The translations under genes and the position numbers were made by a program. This document shows positions 33,932-42,019 of a stretch of DNA of 64,000 nucleotides, one piece after another (within the stretch, counting starts at the first letter, position 1; every line of letters starts with the position of its first letter). This DNA comes from Akkermansiaceae bacterium (lineage in GTDB: Bacteria; Verrucomicrobiota; Verrucomicrobiia; Verrucomicrobiales; DEV007): assembly GCA_024233085.1 (NCBI GenBank), contig JACKQC010000004.1:275888-339887 (forward strand), in the 5' to 3' direction. A model generated the notes under the pieces. The model had not been told where the DNA came from and did no database searches. It saw only the letters and a list, made by a program, of their open reading frames with translations.

Positions 33932-34995
33932 GACGTTCGAAGATCGGGCGAGAGGTCCTCGTGTTCGCCGTTGGTGCATTGGTTCAGGACACCGGCCAGG
34001 TCGGCCTCGCGCAGGACTTCGCGCACCGGCAGCCCCGTGGTTCCGGTCCAGCGCACGAGGCGGATGCGGCCGTCGGCGAATTCGATGCCGGTGATGGTGC
34101 CGTCGCTGAAGGAACAGCATCCGGTATTGAAATAGCAGGGCCGGGCGTCGGCGGGCAGCGAGGTTTTCATCTCGTCGAGATCGGCGGCCGCCCACTGGAG
34201 TTCAGCCCGTTTGATGGCGAGGGTTCGGGGATCGGCGCCGTTTTCCCGGAGTCGCTCCAGCTCCGCGCGCAGGGTCTGCTCCCAGGCGGCGGACATGAAA
34301 ACGGGATGATGCGTGTGGCCGCACACCAGCAGGAGGCCGCGCCGCGCCGCCCAGTCGTAGAGCGCCCGCTCGTGCGTGAGCCGCAGCCCCATGTCGGCCG
34401 AGGGGACCCCGGCCCCCAGCCCGGTGAGTCGCTGCACCGGCGCCCACAAGCGCCTCACCACGAAGCGGTCAAAGCCCGTGTAGCGAATCCCCTGATGCCC
34501 GTGGACAAACAACAGATCGCCCAGCGCCGCGCCCCCCTCGGCTTCGCCCTCGCGCACCCGGAGCACGAGACCGTTTCGCGGTTTTTCCCCCGCGAGGTGG
34601 CGCTCGATCAGGGGGCGATTCCACGGCCGGGTCAGCGAATCGTCGTGGTTTCCCAGAAAACGGATGCCTTTCCCGCGCTCGAAGAAGGCCCTCTCCAGAT
34701 CCAGGGTCCCCTCGTAGCGGTTCACGATGCCGACCAGCAGGCGTTCCCAAAGCTCCTCGACATCTCCGAGCAAAAAGAGGGTGAAATCGAGCGCGTCGTA
34801 GTATCCCAGAGCGGCGTGATAGATCTTCCGGCAGGCGCGGAAATCGTCCGCGCCATCCCCGACACCGCGGTGCAGGTCGGAGAACACGATGAGCCGCAGG
34901 TCCTCCAGTGCCACGTCGCGCACCTCGGCCTCCCGGCGCGCCTCATCGAGGCCGCCGCCGATCATTTCGTGATATCTTTTCCGGTTACGCCACAT
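33928..34995 (-). CDS. Calcineurin-like metallophosphoesterase
   Basis: 355 residues from ATG 34995 (MWRNRKRYHEM); a longer frame to 35091 adds an unrelated arginine-rich stretch. The five metallophosphatase blocks are in order: FSDLHRG, GDVEELWERL, GNHDDS, VHGHQG and CGHTHHP. The SDLHRG opening, with GDVEE, resembles UDP-2,3-diacylglucosamine hydrolase-like and related phosphodiesterases, but those are shorter and the C-terminal 100 residues here (YFNTGCCSFSDGTITGIEF) differ. Substrate not assigned. No signal peptide. Confidence 0.88.
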   Translation of the reverse strand: MWRNRKRYHEMIGGGLDEARREAEVRDVALEDLRLIVFSDLHRGVGDGADDFRACRKIYHAALGYYDALDFTLFLLGDVEELWERLLVGIVNRYEGTLDLERAFFERGKGIRFLGNHDDSLTRPWNRPLIERHLAGEKPRNGLVLRVREGEAEGGAALGDLLFVHGHQGIRYTGFDRFVVRRLWAPVQRLTGLGAGVPSADMGLRLTHERALYDWAARRGLLLVCGHTHHPVFMSAAWEQTLRAELERLRENGADPRTLAIKRAELQWAAADLDEMKTSLPADARPCYFNTGCCSFSDGTITGIEFADGRIRLVRWTGTTGLPVREVLREADLAGVLNQCTNGEHEDLSPDLRTS

Positions 34996-35195
34996 CGTCC
35001 GTCTTCCCGCCGGGGAAAGGCGGGACTGTAACGCCAACCGGCCGCCGATTCGCGCAAAAAACGGGCGTCCGACCGCCGGGCGGGCTCCCATGCGCCTCTG
35101 GACCGCAACTTTTTCGCCCCTCGGGTTTTTTATTTTCCGGTTGGTTTCGGAAGCGGAACCCCTTTTATTTTCATCGGATGCCAGCGCGTCTCCCC

Positions 35196-36068
35196 ATGAA
35201 ACGACTTTTCCTCGCCTTCCTCCTCGGTGCCGGAGCCTCGGTGGTGACCGCGCGGTTTGCCGTGGCCGAGCCGGGCGATCCGCCGACCGAACCCGGCGCC
35301 AAATCCGGCACCGCGGCCGGCCACAATCACCACGGCGGGGAGGACCCGCTCGCGGGCCTGTCCGAGGAGGAACGGCAGCGGCTGCGAGAGGTGATGCGCC
35401 GCGCGTGGAGCGATCCGGCGGTGATCCAGGCGCGCGAGGAAATTCAGACCGCCACCAAGGCCTACCAACAGGCGCTCCGCGATGCGATCGAGCGGCTCGA
35501 CCCGAAGCTGATCGACGCGGTGGAGAAAATTCGCGATTCCTCCGCCTACCGCGGCCCTTTCCCCGAAAACTATCGCGGGGGGGCCGGCGGCGGTCCGCGC
35601 GGAAATGGCGAAGGCCCGCTCGGCGGCGGCCGGGGATTCGACGACTTCCTGACCATGGAGTCGCCGCCCTTTCTGAAGGATCTCTCCGAGGAAGATCGCG
35701 AAATCTACCGTGAAGCTCACCGCAAAGCGCGCGAATCGGAGCCTTTCAAGACCACGATCGGCCGGCTCAAGGAAGTCCGCGAGCAGGATGACACCTTGCG
35801 CGACCGCAAGGTGGAGCTTTTCCGCGAAGTCCGCCGCGTTCTCACCGCGCAGATGGTGGAGGCCGATCCGCGGGTGAAGGACATCCTCGCGAAGTTCCCG
35901 CACACCAACCGGCGCGGCCCCGAGGAGGGCGGTGGCGGCGGTCCGCCAAAGGGCGGCAAAGGCGGTCCCAAGCCTCCTTTTCCCGGGCCTCCGCCCGGTC
36001 CCGGCAACGGTGACGAAAAACCTCCCCGGCCCGCGCCGGAGGAAGACGGACAGAGGAAGGGCGAATAA
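35196..36068 (+). CDS. Hypothetical exported helical protein with proline/glycine tail
   Basis: 290 residues from ATG 35196 (MKRLFLAFLLGAG), chosen because it begins the signal peptide; ATG 35178 would add six residues. After the signal comes a histidine-rich patch (GHNHHGG), two helical, charged segments (EEERQRLREVMRRAWSDP; DREIYREAHRKARES) separated by a glycine-rich linker, and a low-complexity GGGPPKGGKGG/PFPGPPPGPG tail. No family recognised. The layout resembles Spy/CpxP-like periplasmic helix bundles, but no LTXXQ motif is seen. Confidence 0.65.
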   Translation: MKRLFLAFLLGAGASVVTARFAVAEPGDPPTEPGAKSGTAAGHNHHGGEDPLAGLSEEERQRLREVMRRAWSDPAVIQAREEIQTATKAYQQALRDAIERLDPKLIDAVEKIRDSSAYRGPFPENYRGGAGGGPRGNGEGPLGGGRGFDDFLTMESPPFLKDLSEEDREIYREAHRKARESEPFKTTIGRLKEVREQDDTLRDRKVELFREVRRVLTAQMVEADPRVKDILAKFPHTNRRGPEEGGGGGPPKGGKGGPKPPFPGPPPGPGNGDEKPPRPAPEEDGQRKGE

Positions 36069-36129
36069 CCCAACGCCGTTTCTCTTCGGGGGGGGATTTG
36101 CCCTGCCTGTCCGTTCGGACGGAAGGGCG

Positions 36130-36158
36130 TTGAAGCGGTCCCCAATTCGCCGTAAACT
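36130..36158 (+). promoter_or_regulatory. Sigma-70-like promoter of the MazF-type module, leaderless layout
   Basis: TTGAAG (36130-36135), 17-bp spacer and TAAACT (36153-36158), with the ATG of the first gene only eight bases after the -10 box. Transcription would begin at or next to the ATG. Confidence 0.55.
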
Positions 36159-36166
36159 CGCCAGGT

Positions 36167-36415
36167 ATGAAGACGGTGACCCTGAGCGCCCGGTATGACG
36201 GAGAGCGAATCCGTCTGGATGAATCCCACGTGATTCCCAAAAACGCCCGCCTCCTCGTAACGGTGCTGCCGCCCGAAGAGGACCAAATCGAGGTCGAACT
36301 GCGCGATTTCTGGACGGGTTTGAGCGGATCGTCTCTCGAACGCGCCTACGGGAGTGACGAACCCGAATATTCCCTGGATTCACTGCGTGAAACGAATCCG
36401 GATTTTACGTCGTGA
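36167..36415 (+). CDS. Putative antitoxin of a MazF-like module (82 aa)
   Basis: 82 residues. The beginning (MKTVTLSARYDGERIRLDE) reads as a short beta strand-rich DNA-binding or antitoxin-like N-terminus, and the acidic C-terminal half (EDQIEVELRDFWTGLSGSS, DEPEYSLDSLRETNPDFTS) is the kind of region that wraps a toxin. It is not a recognisable AbrB, RHH or Phd antitoxin. The assignment rests on position: its stop overlaps the start of the PemK/MazF-like gene by 4 bp (GTGA), as in toxin-antitoxin operons. Confidence 0.6.
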   Translation: MKTVTLSARYDGERIRLDESHVIPKNARLLVTVLPPEEDQIEVELRDFWTGLSGSSLERAYGSDEPEYSLDSLRETNPDFTS

Positions 36416-36759
36416 AACCGGGTGACATTGTCTTGGCGGCCCTGCCGCAGGCGGATCGATCGCTAAAACTCCGCCCGGCTCTCGTGCTTTGTTCATTGCC
36501 GCCGTTCGGAGATTTTCTCCTTTGCGGAGTGAGCACCCAGACGAGGCACTGTCGAGAAGGGTTCGATGAAATGATCGACGCCTCCGATGGCGATTTCGGC
36601 GGGAGCGGGCTCAGGAGGCCATCGGTCACCCGATTGGGATTTCTCGGATCGGTCCCCACATCTCAGATTGCGGGTATACTGGGAACGATCGAGTCGGATC
36701 GACTGGCGCGCCTCAGAAGTCGTCTCGCGCGACGTCTTGTCGAAGGGGATTCATTCTAA
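36412..36759 (+). CDS. PemK/MazF-like endoribonuclease toxin
   Basis: 115 residues from GTG 36412. Pattern GDIVLAALPQADRSLKLRPALVL with a following beta-barrel segment FLLCGVSTQ is typical of the PemK/MazF fold, and the conserved arginine/serine core for RNA cleavage is in that first block. Such toxins cut single-stranded RNA at short sites. The 3' end overlaps the convergent GntP gene by 4 bp. The substrate sequence cannot be predicted. Confidence 0.8.
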   Translation: MKPGDIVLAALPQADRSLKLRPALVLCSLPPFGDFLLCGVSTQTRHCREGFDEMIDASDGDFGGSGLRRPSVTRLGFLGSVPTSQIAGILGTIESDRLARLRSRLARRLVEGDSF

Positions 36760-38255
36760 CGCCGCCAATGCCCCTCACCCAACAGGGTTAAGTCCGGGAC
36801 CCAACCCTGTTGGGTCGACATCGAAACTTCGGGAGCCTCGGCTTTTTTCTCGGGCTTCATCGGCATCGCGACCGACAACACGAGGCTGACGACAAAGGCG
36901 GTGACGCCGAGCACGCAGAGCAGGGGCGTCCAGGATTTCAGCGCCTCGCGCTCGGTGAGGCCGCTCATTTTGGCGAAAATCCAGAAGCCGCTGTCGTTCA
37001 TCCACGACCCGATGAGCCCGCCGCCGCCGATCGCGGTGGCGAGATAGACGGGGTTGAAGTCGAGATCGACCCCCTTGACCATTGCGGCGATCATGCTCGA
37101 GGCGGTGATGACGGCGACGGTGGTGGAGCCCTGGGCAAACTTCAACAGGGCGGTAATCACGAAGCCCAGACACATCAGGACCAGGCCCGCCGAGGCGCCG
37201 CCGGAGGGAAAGAGGGCGGCGATGGCGTCGCCGATTTGCGCGGCCTTGAGCATCGCGCCGAAGGCGCCGCCCGCGGCCGTGATGAGGATGATGACGCCGG
37301 CGCTCATGAGGGCGTTCTCGATGGTCTGGCCGAGCTTTTCGGCGGTGGGCCGGCACTGCGCGACGTAGACGAAAACGGCGATGGCGGCCGACACGAGCAG
37401 GGCGAGGTTGGCGTTGCCGATGACGGCGGTCCACTGGGAGGCGTCCTTGACCGCTTCGGAGGCGCCGGGCGCGCCGGCCAGCCGGGAGACGATGGTGTTG
37501 GCGGAAATCATCACCACGGGCAACACGATGGGCAGGAGGGAGACGAACAGGTTCGGCAGCTCGGCGTCGGATTTGTCGGCGGCTTTTTCCGCCTCCTCGG
37601 TTCCGGCGAGGGGTCGCATTTCGATCGGCATGCGGCGGTCGAGCCAGGCGGCGAAAAACAGACCCGCGATGGCGGAGGGAAGCGCCACCAGGGCGCCGAC
37701 CATGATCATGTCGCCGACGTCGACGTCGAGATTGTCGGCCATCAGGAGGGGACCGGGCGTCGGCGGCACGAGAGTGTGGGTCACGGCGGCGCCGGCGGAG
37801 ATGGCGAGGACGTACTTGAGGTAATTGCGATGGGTGCGGCGGAAAAGCGAGCGGGCCAGTGGCACGAGCAGGTAAAAGACGGTGTCGAAGAACACCGGGA
37901 TCGACAGCACGAATCCGCTCCCGGCCAGGGCGGCGGACGAGCGTTTTTCCCCCAGCACGCGGACGAAAGCGCGCACGATGCGGTCGGCCGCGCCGCTGTC
38001 CATCAGGCAGATGCCGATGACGGCCGCCATGCCGATGACGATGCCGATATTTCCGGCGGCGGCTCCAAAGGCGGCCGCGACGCGGGAGATTTTTTCGGCG
38101 ATCTCGCCGGGCGCCATCAGGCTGACGACGATCGCGGCGGTGATCAGGGCCACGAAGGCGTTGATCCGGCCGCCGATAATCATGCCGATGACGATGGCGA
38201 CGCCGACGAAGAGGATGAGGAAGGGATTTTGAAGAAAACTTGCCTGAGACTCCAT
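36756..38255 (-). CDS. GntP-family gluconate/organic-acid permease with repeat-derived C-terminus
   Basis: 499 residues from ATG 38255 (MESQASFLQNPFL). About 12-14 membrane helices, with the GntP signatures GMIIGGRINAFVALI, HTLVPPTPGPLLMAD and GGGGLIGSWMNDSGFWIF. Predicted proton symporter for gluconate or a related sugar acid, fitting the KDG kinase at 60542-61639. The last 20 residues (from STQQGWVPDLTLL) come from a 41-bp dispersed element at 36776-36816 and its flank. The natural end would be near the preceding lysine/glutamate-rich KPEKKAEAPEVSM, so the element has extended the protein. Confidence 0.9.
   Translation of the reverse strand: MESQASFLQNPFLILFVGVAIVIGMIIGGRINAFVALITAAIVVSLMAPGEIAEKISRVAAAFGAAAGNIGIVIGMAAVIGICLMDSGAADRIVRAFVRVLGEKRSSAALAGSGFVLSIPVFFDTVFYLLVPLARSLFRRTHRNYLKYVLAISAGAAVTHTLVPPTPGPLLMADNLDVDVGDMIMVGALVALPSAIAGLFFAAWLDRRMPIEMRPLAGTEEAEKAADKSDAELPNLFVSLLPIVLPVVMISANTIVSRLAGAPGASEAVKDASQWTAVIGNANLALLVSAAIAVFVYVAQCRPTAEKLGQTIENALMSAGVIILITAAGGAFGAMLKAAQIGDAIAALFPSGGASAGLVLMCLGFVITALLKFAQGSTTVAVITASSMIAAMVKGVDLDFNPVYLATAIGGGGLIGSWMNDSGFWIFAKMSGLTEREALKSWTPLLCVLGVTAFVVSLVLSVAMPMKPEKKAEAPEVSMSTQQGWVPDLTLLGEGHWRR
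36776..36816. repeat. 41-bp double-palindrome element, copy 7, in the GntP C-terminus
   Basis: Arms at 36776-36794 and 36798-36816, spacer CGG. Read on the minus strand it encodes T-Q-Q-G-W-V-P-D-L-T-L-L in the same frame as copy 4. The GntP stop (36756-36758) lies 18 bp beyond it. Confidence 0.9.
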
Positions 38256-38280
38256 AACGGGGCCGAGCTTGGCAGCTTCG

Positions 38281-38410
38281 ACGCGGGATGACAATGGGAA
38301 ACCGAATTCCGAAACCCGAATTCCAAAATCCGAACCACGAACGGGCGCGAACGAACACGAATTTCCTTCGAAACCGCGAATCGACGCGAAATTTGTGGCC
38401 CGCCACGCAA
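38281..38410. repeat. Low-complexity dispersed repeats (CGAATTCC and CGCGAAT types)
   Basis: Tandem CCGAATTCC / CCAAAATCCGAA motifs (38301-38335) are followed by CGCGAACGAACACGAATTT (38346-38364) and a degenerate second copy to 38394. The latter matches the repeat at 3881-3899. The region is non-coding, between GntP and tRNA-Val. Confidence 0.5.
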
Positions 38411-38469
38411 CCCGGATCCCCTTTTGCGGCGGCGAAAAGCCGAAACTGAAAAACCGGAAACGAAAAAAC

Positions 38470-38544
38470 TGGTGCGCGGTACTGGATTTGAACCAGTGAC
38501 CCCCTGCGTGTGAAGCAGGTGCTCTACCACTGAGCTAACCGCGC
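38470..38544 (-). tRNA. tRNA-Val (anticodon CAC)
   Basis: 75 bases with encoded CCA. Acceptor GCGCGGT pairs with ACCGCGC; anticodon stem CCTGC/GCAGG around loop TTCACAC, giving anticodon CAC. The T arm (ACTGGTTCAAATCCAGT) is regular. Unlike the two serine tRNAs in this window it has no tail duplication. Confidence 0.95.
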
Positions 38545-38712
38545 AATCCGGAACGCCCTTCGCCGACTGGGGCGGAGGGACGGCCAGTGTAAGATCCGGA
38601 GCTTCCAAAATCAACCGGATTTGAAAATGGCAAGACGAGACAAACAGCCTCCGCACACTTTAAAATTCCCATATTTTATTGGAAAATTAAGGATTTCTGG
38701 CTTCATTGTCCC

Positions 38713-41298
38713 ATGTTTGCCCGGGGTCTGCCCCTCACCTTACGGCTCCTGCTGCTGTGCGCCGCCCTCGCGGTGCTCGGAAGCGGTGTCGGCTTGGGCT
38801 TTCTCTACTGGAAGGCGCGGCACGATCTCAACAACCGGCTCGACGAATCTCTCCTGACCGCGACGATCGCCGCGGCCTCGTGCCTCGACTCCGACGACAT
38901 CGCGGCCTTGGCCGGCTCCGGAGACGAGGAAGCCCGGAATCGCCTTTCCCAATCGCTGCTGCGGCTGTGGAGCACGCCCCCGCTGACCGAACTCAAGACC
39001 CACATCCGTCTCGTCTTTCGCGACCCCTCCGGCAAGGCCGTCAAGCTGCTCGAAATGACGGGAACGGAGCTGGCCATCGCCCCGTCCGAGATCGTCCCCG
39101 CCGCCAGTCTGAAATCGGCATTGGAGGGATCGGCGCATTCGACCGGCATGCTGGCGGAGAGTCCGCCGACGACCTTTCGCGACCGGTTCACGGGACTGAC
39201 GGCCGACGCCTTCGGACGCGGGCCGGAAAAAACCAGCCGCGCGGCGGCCCCCATCCGGCGGGGACGCGAGGTCGTGGCGGCGCTCGATATTCACGGCTCG
39301 GTTCCGGCCTCTCGTTACGTCTGGTACTCGGTGCTACCGCCGACTTCGATCCTGAGCCTCATGGGCCTGCTCCCCGGCCTGTTCGCGCTGGCCCTCACCG
39401 GCTGGGCGATCAGCGGACGCCTGCGGGAAATCTCCGAGGCGATGAAAACGATCAGCCTCGGCCGCTACGATTTCCGGATGAAAGGCGGCGGCTCGCAGGA
39501 GTTTCGCGTCGCCCAGGAGAGCTTCAACAAGATGGCGGAGAATCTCCAGCACAGCTACGACCGGATCGGGGAGACATTTCGCGAGCTGCAGGTGGCGCAG
39601 AAACAGGCCGAGGTCGCCCGCGAGGCGAAGTCCGATTTCCTGGCCAACATGAGCCACGAAATCCGCACGCCGATGAACGGCATCATCGGCACCACCAGTC
39701 TGCTGCTGGAGACCGACCTCAACGACGAGCAGCGCGAGCTGGTTCAGATCATGCGCAGCAGCGGCCAGTCGCTGGTCCACTTGATCAACGACGTGCTCGA
39801 TTTCTCGAAGCTCGAGTCCGAGAAAATGGAGCTTGAAAACGCCCCGGTCGACCTGCCGAAGCTCATCGAGGAAACGATCGAAATGTTCGCCTACTACGCT
39901 TCGGAGGGGAAACTCGAGCTGATCTATTTCACCGAGAAACAGGTGCCCGAGGTCATTTTCGGCGATCGGGAAAGGCTCAAGCAGGTCCTGGTGAATCTCA
40001 TCGGCAACGCCCTCAAATTCACCAAGAAAGGCGAAATCGTCGTCACGGTCCGGGTCCGCGCGGCCCAGACCTCCCACGGCACGCTGCCGGTGGTGCACTT
40101 CTCGGTCCGGGACACCGGCATCGGCATCGCCCCCGAGCATCACGAGCGTATTTTCGAGGCCTTCACGCAGGCCGACGCCTCCACGACCCGCAAATTCGGC
40201 GGGACCGGTCTCGGCCTCGCCATCAGCCGCAAGCTCTGCCGGCTCATGGGCGGTGACCTGAAAGTCGAGAGCGCCCCGGGCAAGGGATCGAATTTCTTCT
40301 TCGAGCTGGCTTTTCGCGAGGTTCCCCAACAGGGCGCGGCCAAACTGGTCGATTCCGCCGACTTGCAGAAACACCTCCACGAACGGCGCTGCGCCATTCT
40401 CTGCGCCAACCAGACGCTGGCCGGGCTGGTGCAGCACTATTGCCGGAGCTGGAAAATGGAGGCCCACACCCTCCCCGGTCTCGCCGAACCGGTCATCCCC
40501 CAGCTCCTCCAGTGGCGGCCGGACGTGCTCGTCCTCGACGCCAAGGGCCAGGAGCCCGAATTACTCGGAAAGCTGTGCAACGCCCTCGAGGAAGCCGGCA
40601 TTCCCTGGCTCATCCTCCAAACCGTCGGCGAAGCCAAGACGCCTCAATCCATGCCCGGCGAAGCGAAGCAGTCGCTCGTGCGCTTCAGCTACAAACCCCT
40701 GAGCGAGCTGAAGCTCTTCTCCTGCCTCATCGACCTTCTCGGCCGCGGAAACGGCGAGGGTTCCCTCGAACCCGCCGTCGCCAAACTCAGCGCGGCCGCC
40801 CGCGACAGCGGCATCACCGGCTTTCACGAAAAATATCCCGCCAAGGTCCTCGTCGTCGAGGACGTGCCCATGAACCAGAAAATCGCCGGCATGGTGCTCA
40901 AAAAACTGGGATACGAATCCATCGAGTTCGCCGACGACGGCAAGCAGGGCGTCGAACGCGTCAACCAGGGAGACATCGATCTTATCTTCATGGATCTGCA
41001 GATGCCGGTGATGGGCGGCGTCGAGGCCACCCAGCGCATCCGCGAAAGCTTCCAGCTCCCCCGCCAGCCCGTCATCATCGCGATGACCGGTCACGCCCTC
41101 GCCGGAGTGCGGGAGTCCTGCTTCCGCGCCGGGATGGACGGCTACATCACCAAGCCGATCAGCATCGACGATGTGAAGAACGCCATCGTCTCCAGCTATC
41201 ACAAGCTGACCGGCCAGCGACAAGCCGACAAACCCGGCGCCGCGCCCGGCGAATCCTCCTCGGCTCCGGCCGCCTCCGCCCTGCCGGCGAGACTCTGA
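38713..41298 (+). CDS. Hybrid sensor histidine kinase with receiver domain
   Basis: 861 residues. An N-terminal helix and periplasmic region end in a second helix (LMGLLPGLFALALTGWAISG), then HAMP-like, HisKA (SHEIRTPMNG with His315), HATPase_c (RERLKQVLVNLIGNALKFT, GIGIAPEHHERIFEAFTQAD, GGTGLGLAISRKLCRLMGG), a degenerate receiver-like segment (residues ~545-690) and a full receiver domain with phospho-acceptor Asp761 (LIFMDLQMP). The signal and output partner are unknown; no response-regulator gene is adjacent. Upstream, 38640-38712 is AT-rich and probably holds its promoter. Confidence 0.92.
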   Translation: MFARGLPLTLRLLLLCAALAVLGSGVGLGFLYWKARHDLNNRLDESLLTATIAAASCLDSDDIAALAGSGDEEARNRLSQSLLRLWSTPPLTELKTHIRLVFRDPSGKAVKLLEMTGTELAIAPSEIVPAASLKSALEGSAHSTGMLAESPPTTFRDRFTGLTADAFGRGPEKTSRAAAPIRRGREVVAALDIHGSVPASRYVWYSVLPPTSILSLMGLLPGLFALALTGWAISGRLREISEAMKTISLGRYDFRMKGGGSQEFRVAQESFNKMAENLQHSYDRIGETFRELQVAQKQAEVAREAKSDFLANMSHEIRTPMNGIIGTTSLLLETDLNDEQRELVQIMRSSGQSLVHLINDVLDFSKLESEKMELENAPVDLPKLIEETIEMFAYYASEGKLELIYFTEKQVPEVIFGDRERLKQVLVNLIGNALKFTKKGEIVVTVRVRAAQTSHGTLPVVHFSVRDTGIGIAPEHHERIFEAFTQADASTTRKFGGTGLGLAISRKLCRLMGGDLKVESAPGKGSNFFFELAFREVPQQGAAKLVDSADLQKHLHERRCAILCANQTLAGLVQHYCRSWKMEAHTLPGLAEPVIPQLLQWRPDVLVLDAKGQEPELLGKLCNALEEAGIPWLILQTVGEAKTPQSMPGEAKQSLVRFSYKPLSELKLFSCLIDLLGRGNGEGSLEPAVAKLSAAARDSGITGFHEKYPAKVLVVEDVPMNQKIAGMVLKKLGYESIEFADDGKQGVERVNQGDIDLIFMDLQMPVMGGVEATQRIRESFQLPRQPVIIAMTGHALAGVRESCFRAGMDGYITKPISIDDVKNAIVSSYHKLTGQRQADKPGAAPGESSSAPAASALPARL

Positions 41299-41550
41299 CA
41301 TCCGGGCCTTCCGGCTCGCACACATGGCGCATCCTCGACGCTGGGGATCTTGTGGAAGACCCGGCTCCACCAACCAAAGTCGCGGGTTTGGAAAGAATTC
41401 TCTCTCATCTTCGCGAATTGTCGCAAAATTTTAAAATTTTGTTGAATTGAACTAAAAAGAGAGCTAAATAGTTCGAAGATTTTAAATATTTGCCTTAAGG
41501 CCTCCTGTTTTTTCCGTTTTCCCATCATAACACCCTGACACACAAAGCCC
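41299..41550. other. AT-rich region with perfect palindromes before a small basic-protein gene
   Basis: The 250 bp are strongly AT-rich against a GC-rich background. CAAAATTTTAAAATTTTG (41424-41441) is an exact 18-bp palindrome, and GAACTA (41449-41454) pairs with TAGTTC (41469-41474). It may end the kinase transcript, promote the next gene, or bind a nucleoid protein. Confidence 0.5.
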
Positions 41551-41862
41551 ATGGTATCCTACAAAACCCAGATCAAGACTGTCTCGGAAACCACCGCCCT
41601 TTACCGGGCTCTGCGTCGCCGCGACATCATCAACGATCAGCGGAATGCCCGCCGGCAATGGCGCCGCGACCTGGCCGACCGCCTCGAGTCGGCCTGGGAC
41701 GAGCGCTGCCAGCGCCTCGGGGACTTCGTCCTCGGCATCTTCGGCCGCCGGCGCAAGCGCTCCTCCCCAACGGTGACGCATCATCCGCCCCGCTCGCGCT
41801 CGGAACGGCACGCGCTTCCCTTCCCGGCCCGGCAACCGGATTTCTCGATGGCCGAAAACTGA
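41551..41862 (+). CDS. Small basic hypothetical protein (103 aa)
   Basis: 103 residues, very arginine-rich (ALYRALRRRDIINDQRNARRQWRRDLADRLE; GRRRKRSS; SRSERH in parts), with one short hydrophobic patch (LGDFVLGIFG). The charge suggests nucleic-acid binding. No family recognised. It stands alone between the AT-rich palindrome region and a pair of strong hairpins. Confidence 0.55.
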   Translation: MVSYKTQIKTVSETTALYRALRRRDIINDQRNARRQWRRDLADRLESAWDERCQRLGDFVLGIFGRRRKRSSPTVTHHPPRSRSERHALPFPARQPDFSMAEN

Positions 41863-41872
41863 TCGGTCCCGT

Positions 41873-41971
41873 CCCGCCGGCCATTCCCTCCGGCGGGCAC
41901 GGAACCGACCGCCAGTCTAACCAACGATAGGACTCCCGGCGCCGTCCCCGCCCTTCGCGGTGGGGACGGCG
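41873..41971. terminator. Two strong hairpins between convergent genes
   Basis: CCCGCCGG/CCGGCGGG (41873-41897) and CGCCGTCCCC/GGGGACGGCG (41940-41971) are perfect 8- and 10-bp stems. They lie between the small basic-protein gene and the stop of the acyl-CoA dehydrogenase gene, so either may stop transcription from either side, though no clear T-run follows. Confidence 0.5.
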
Positions 41972-42019
41972 TTCCGCGTTTCGGCCCCGTGAAACAAATC
42001 AGGGCCTTCGCGGACCGGC

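Noticed and set aside
38269..38499. Open frame over the repeats beside tRNA-Val
   Set aside because: Made of low-complexity repeat and tRNA sequence; no coding signature.
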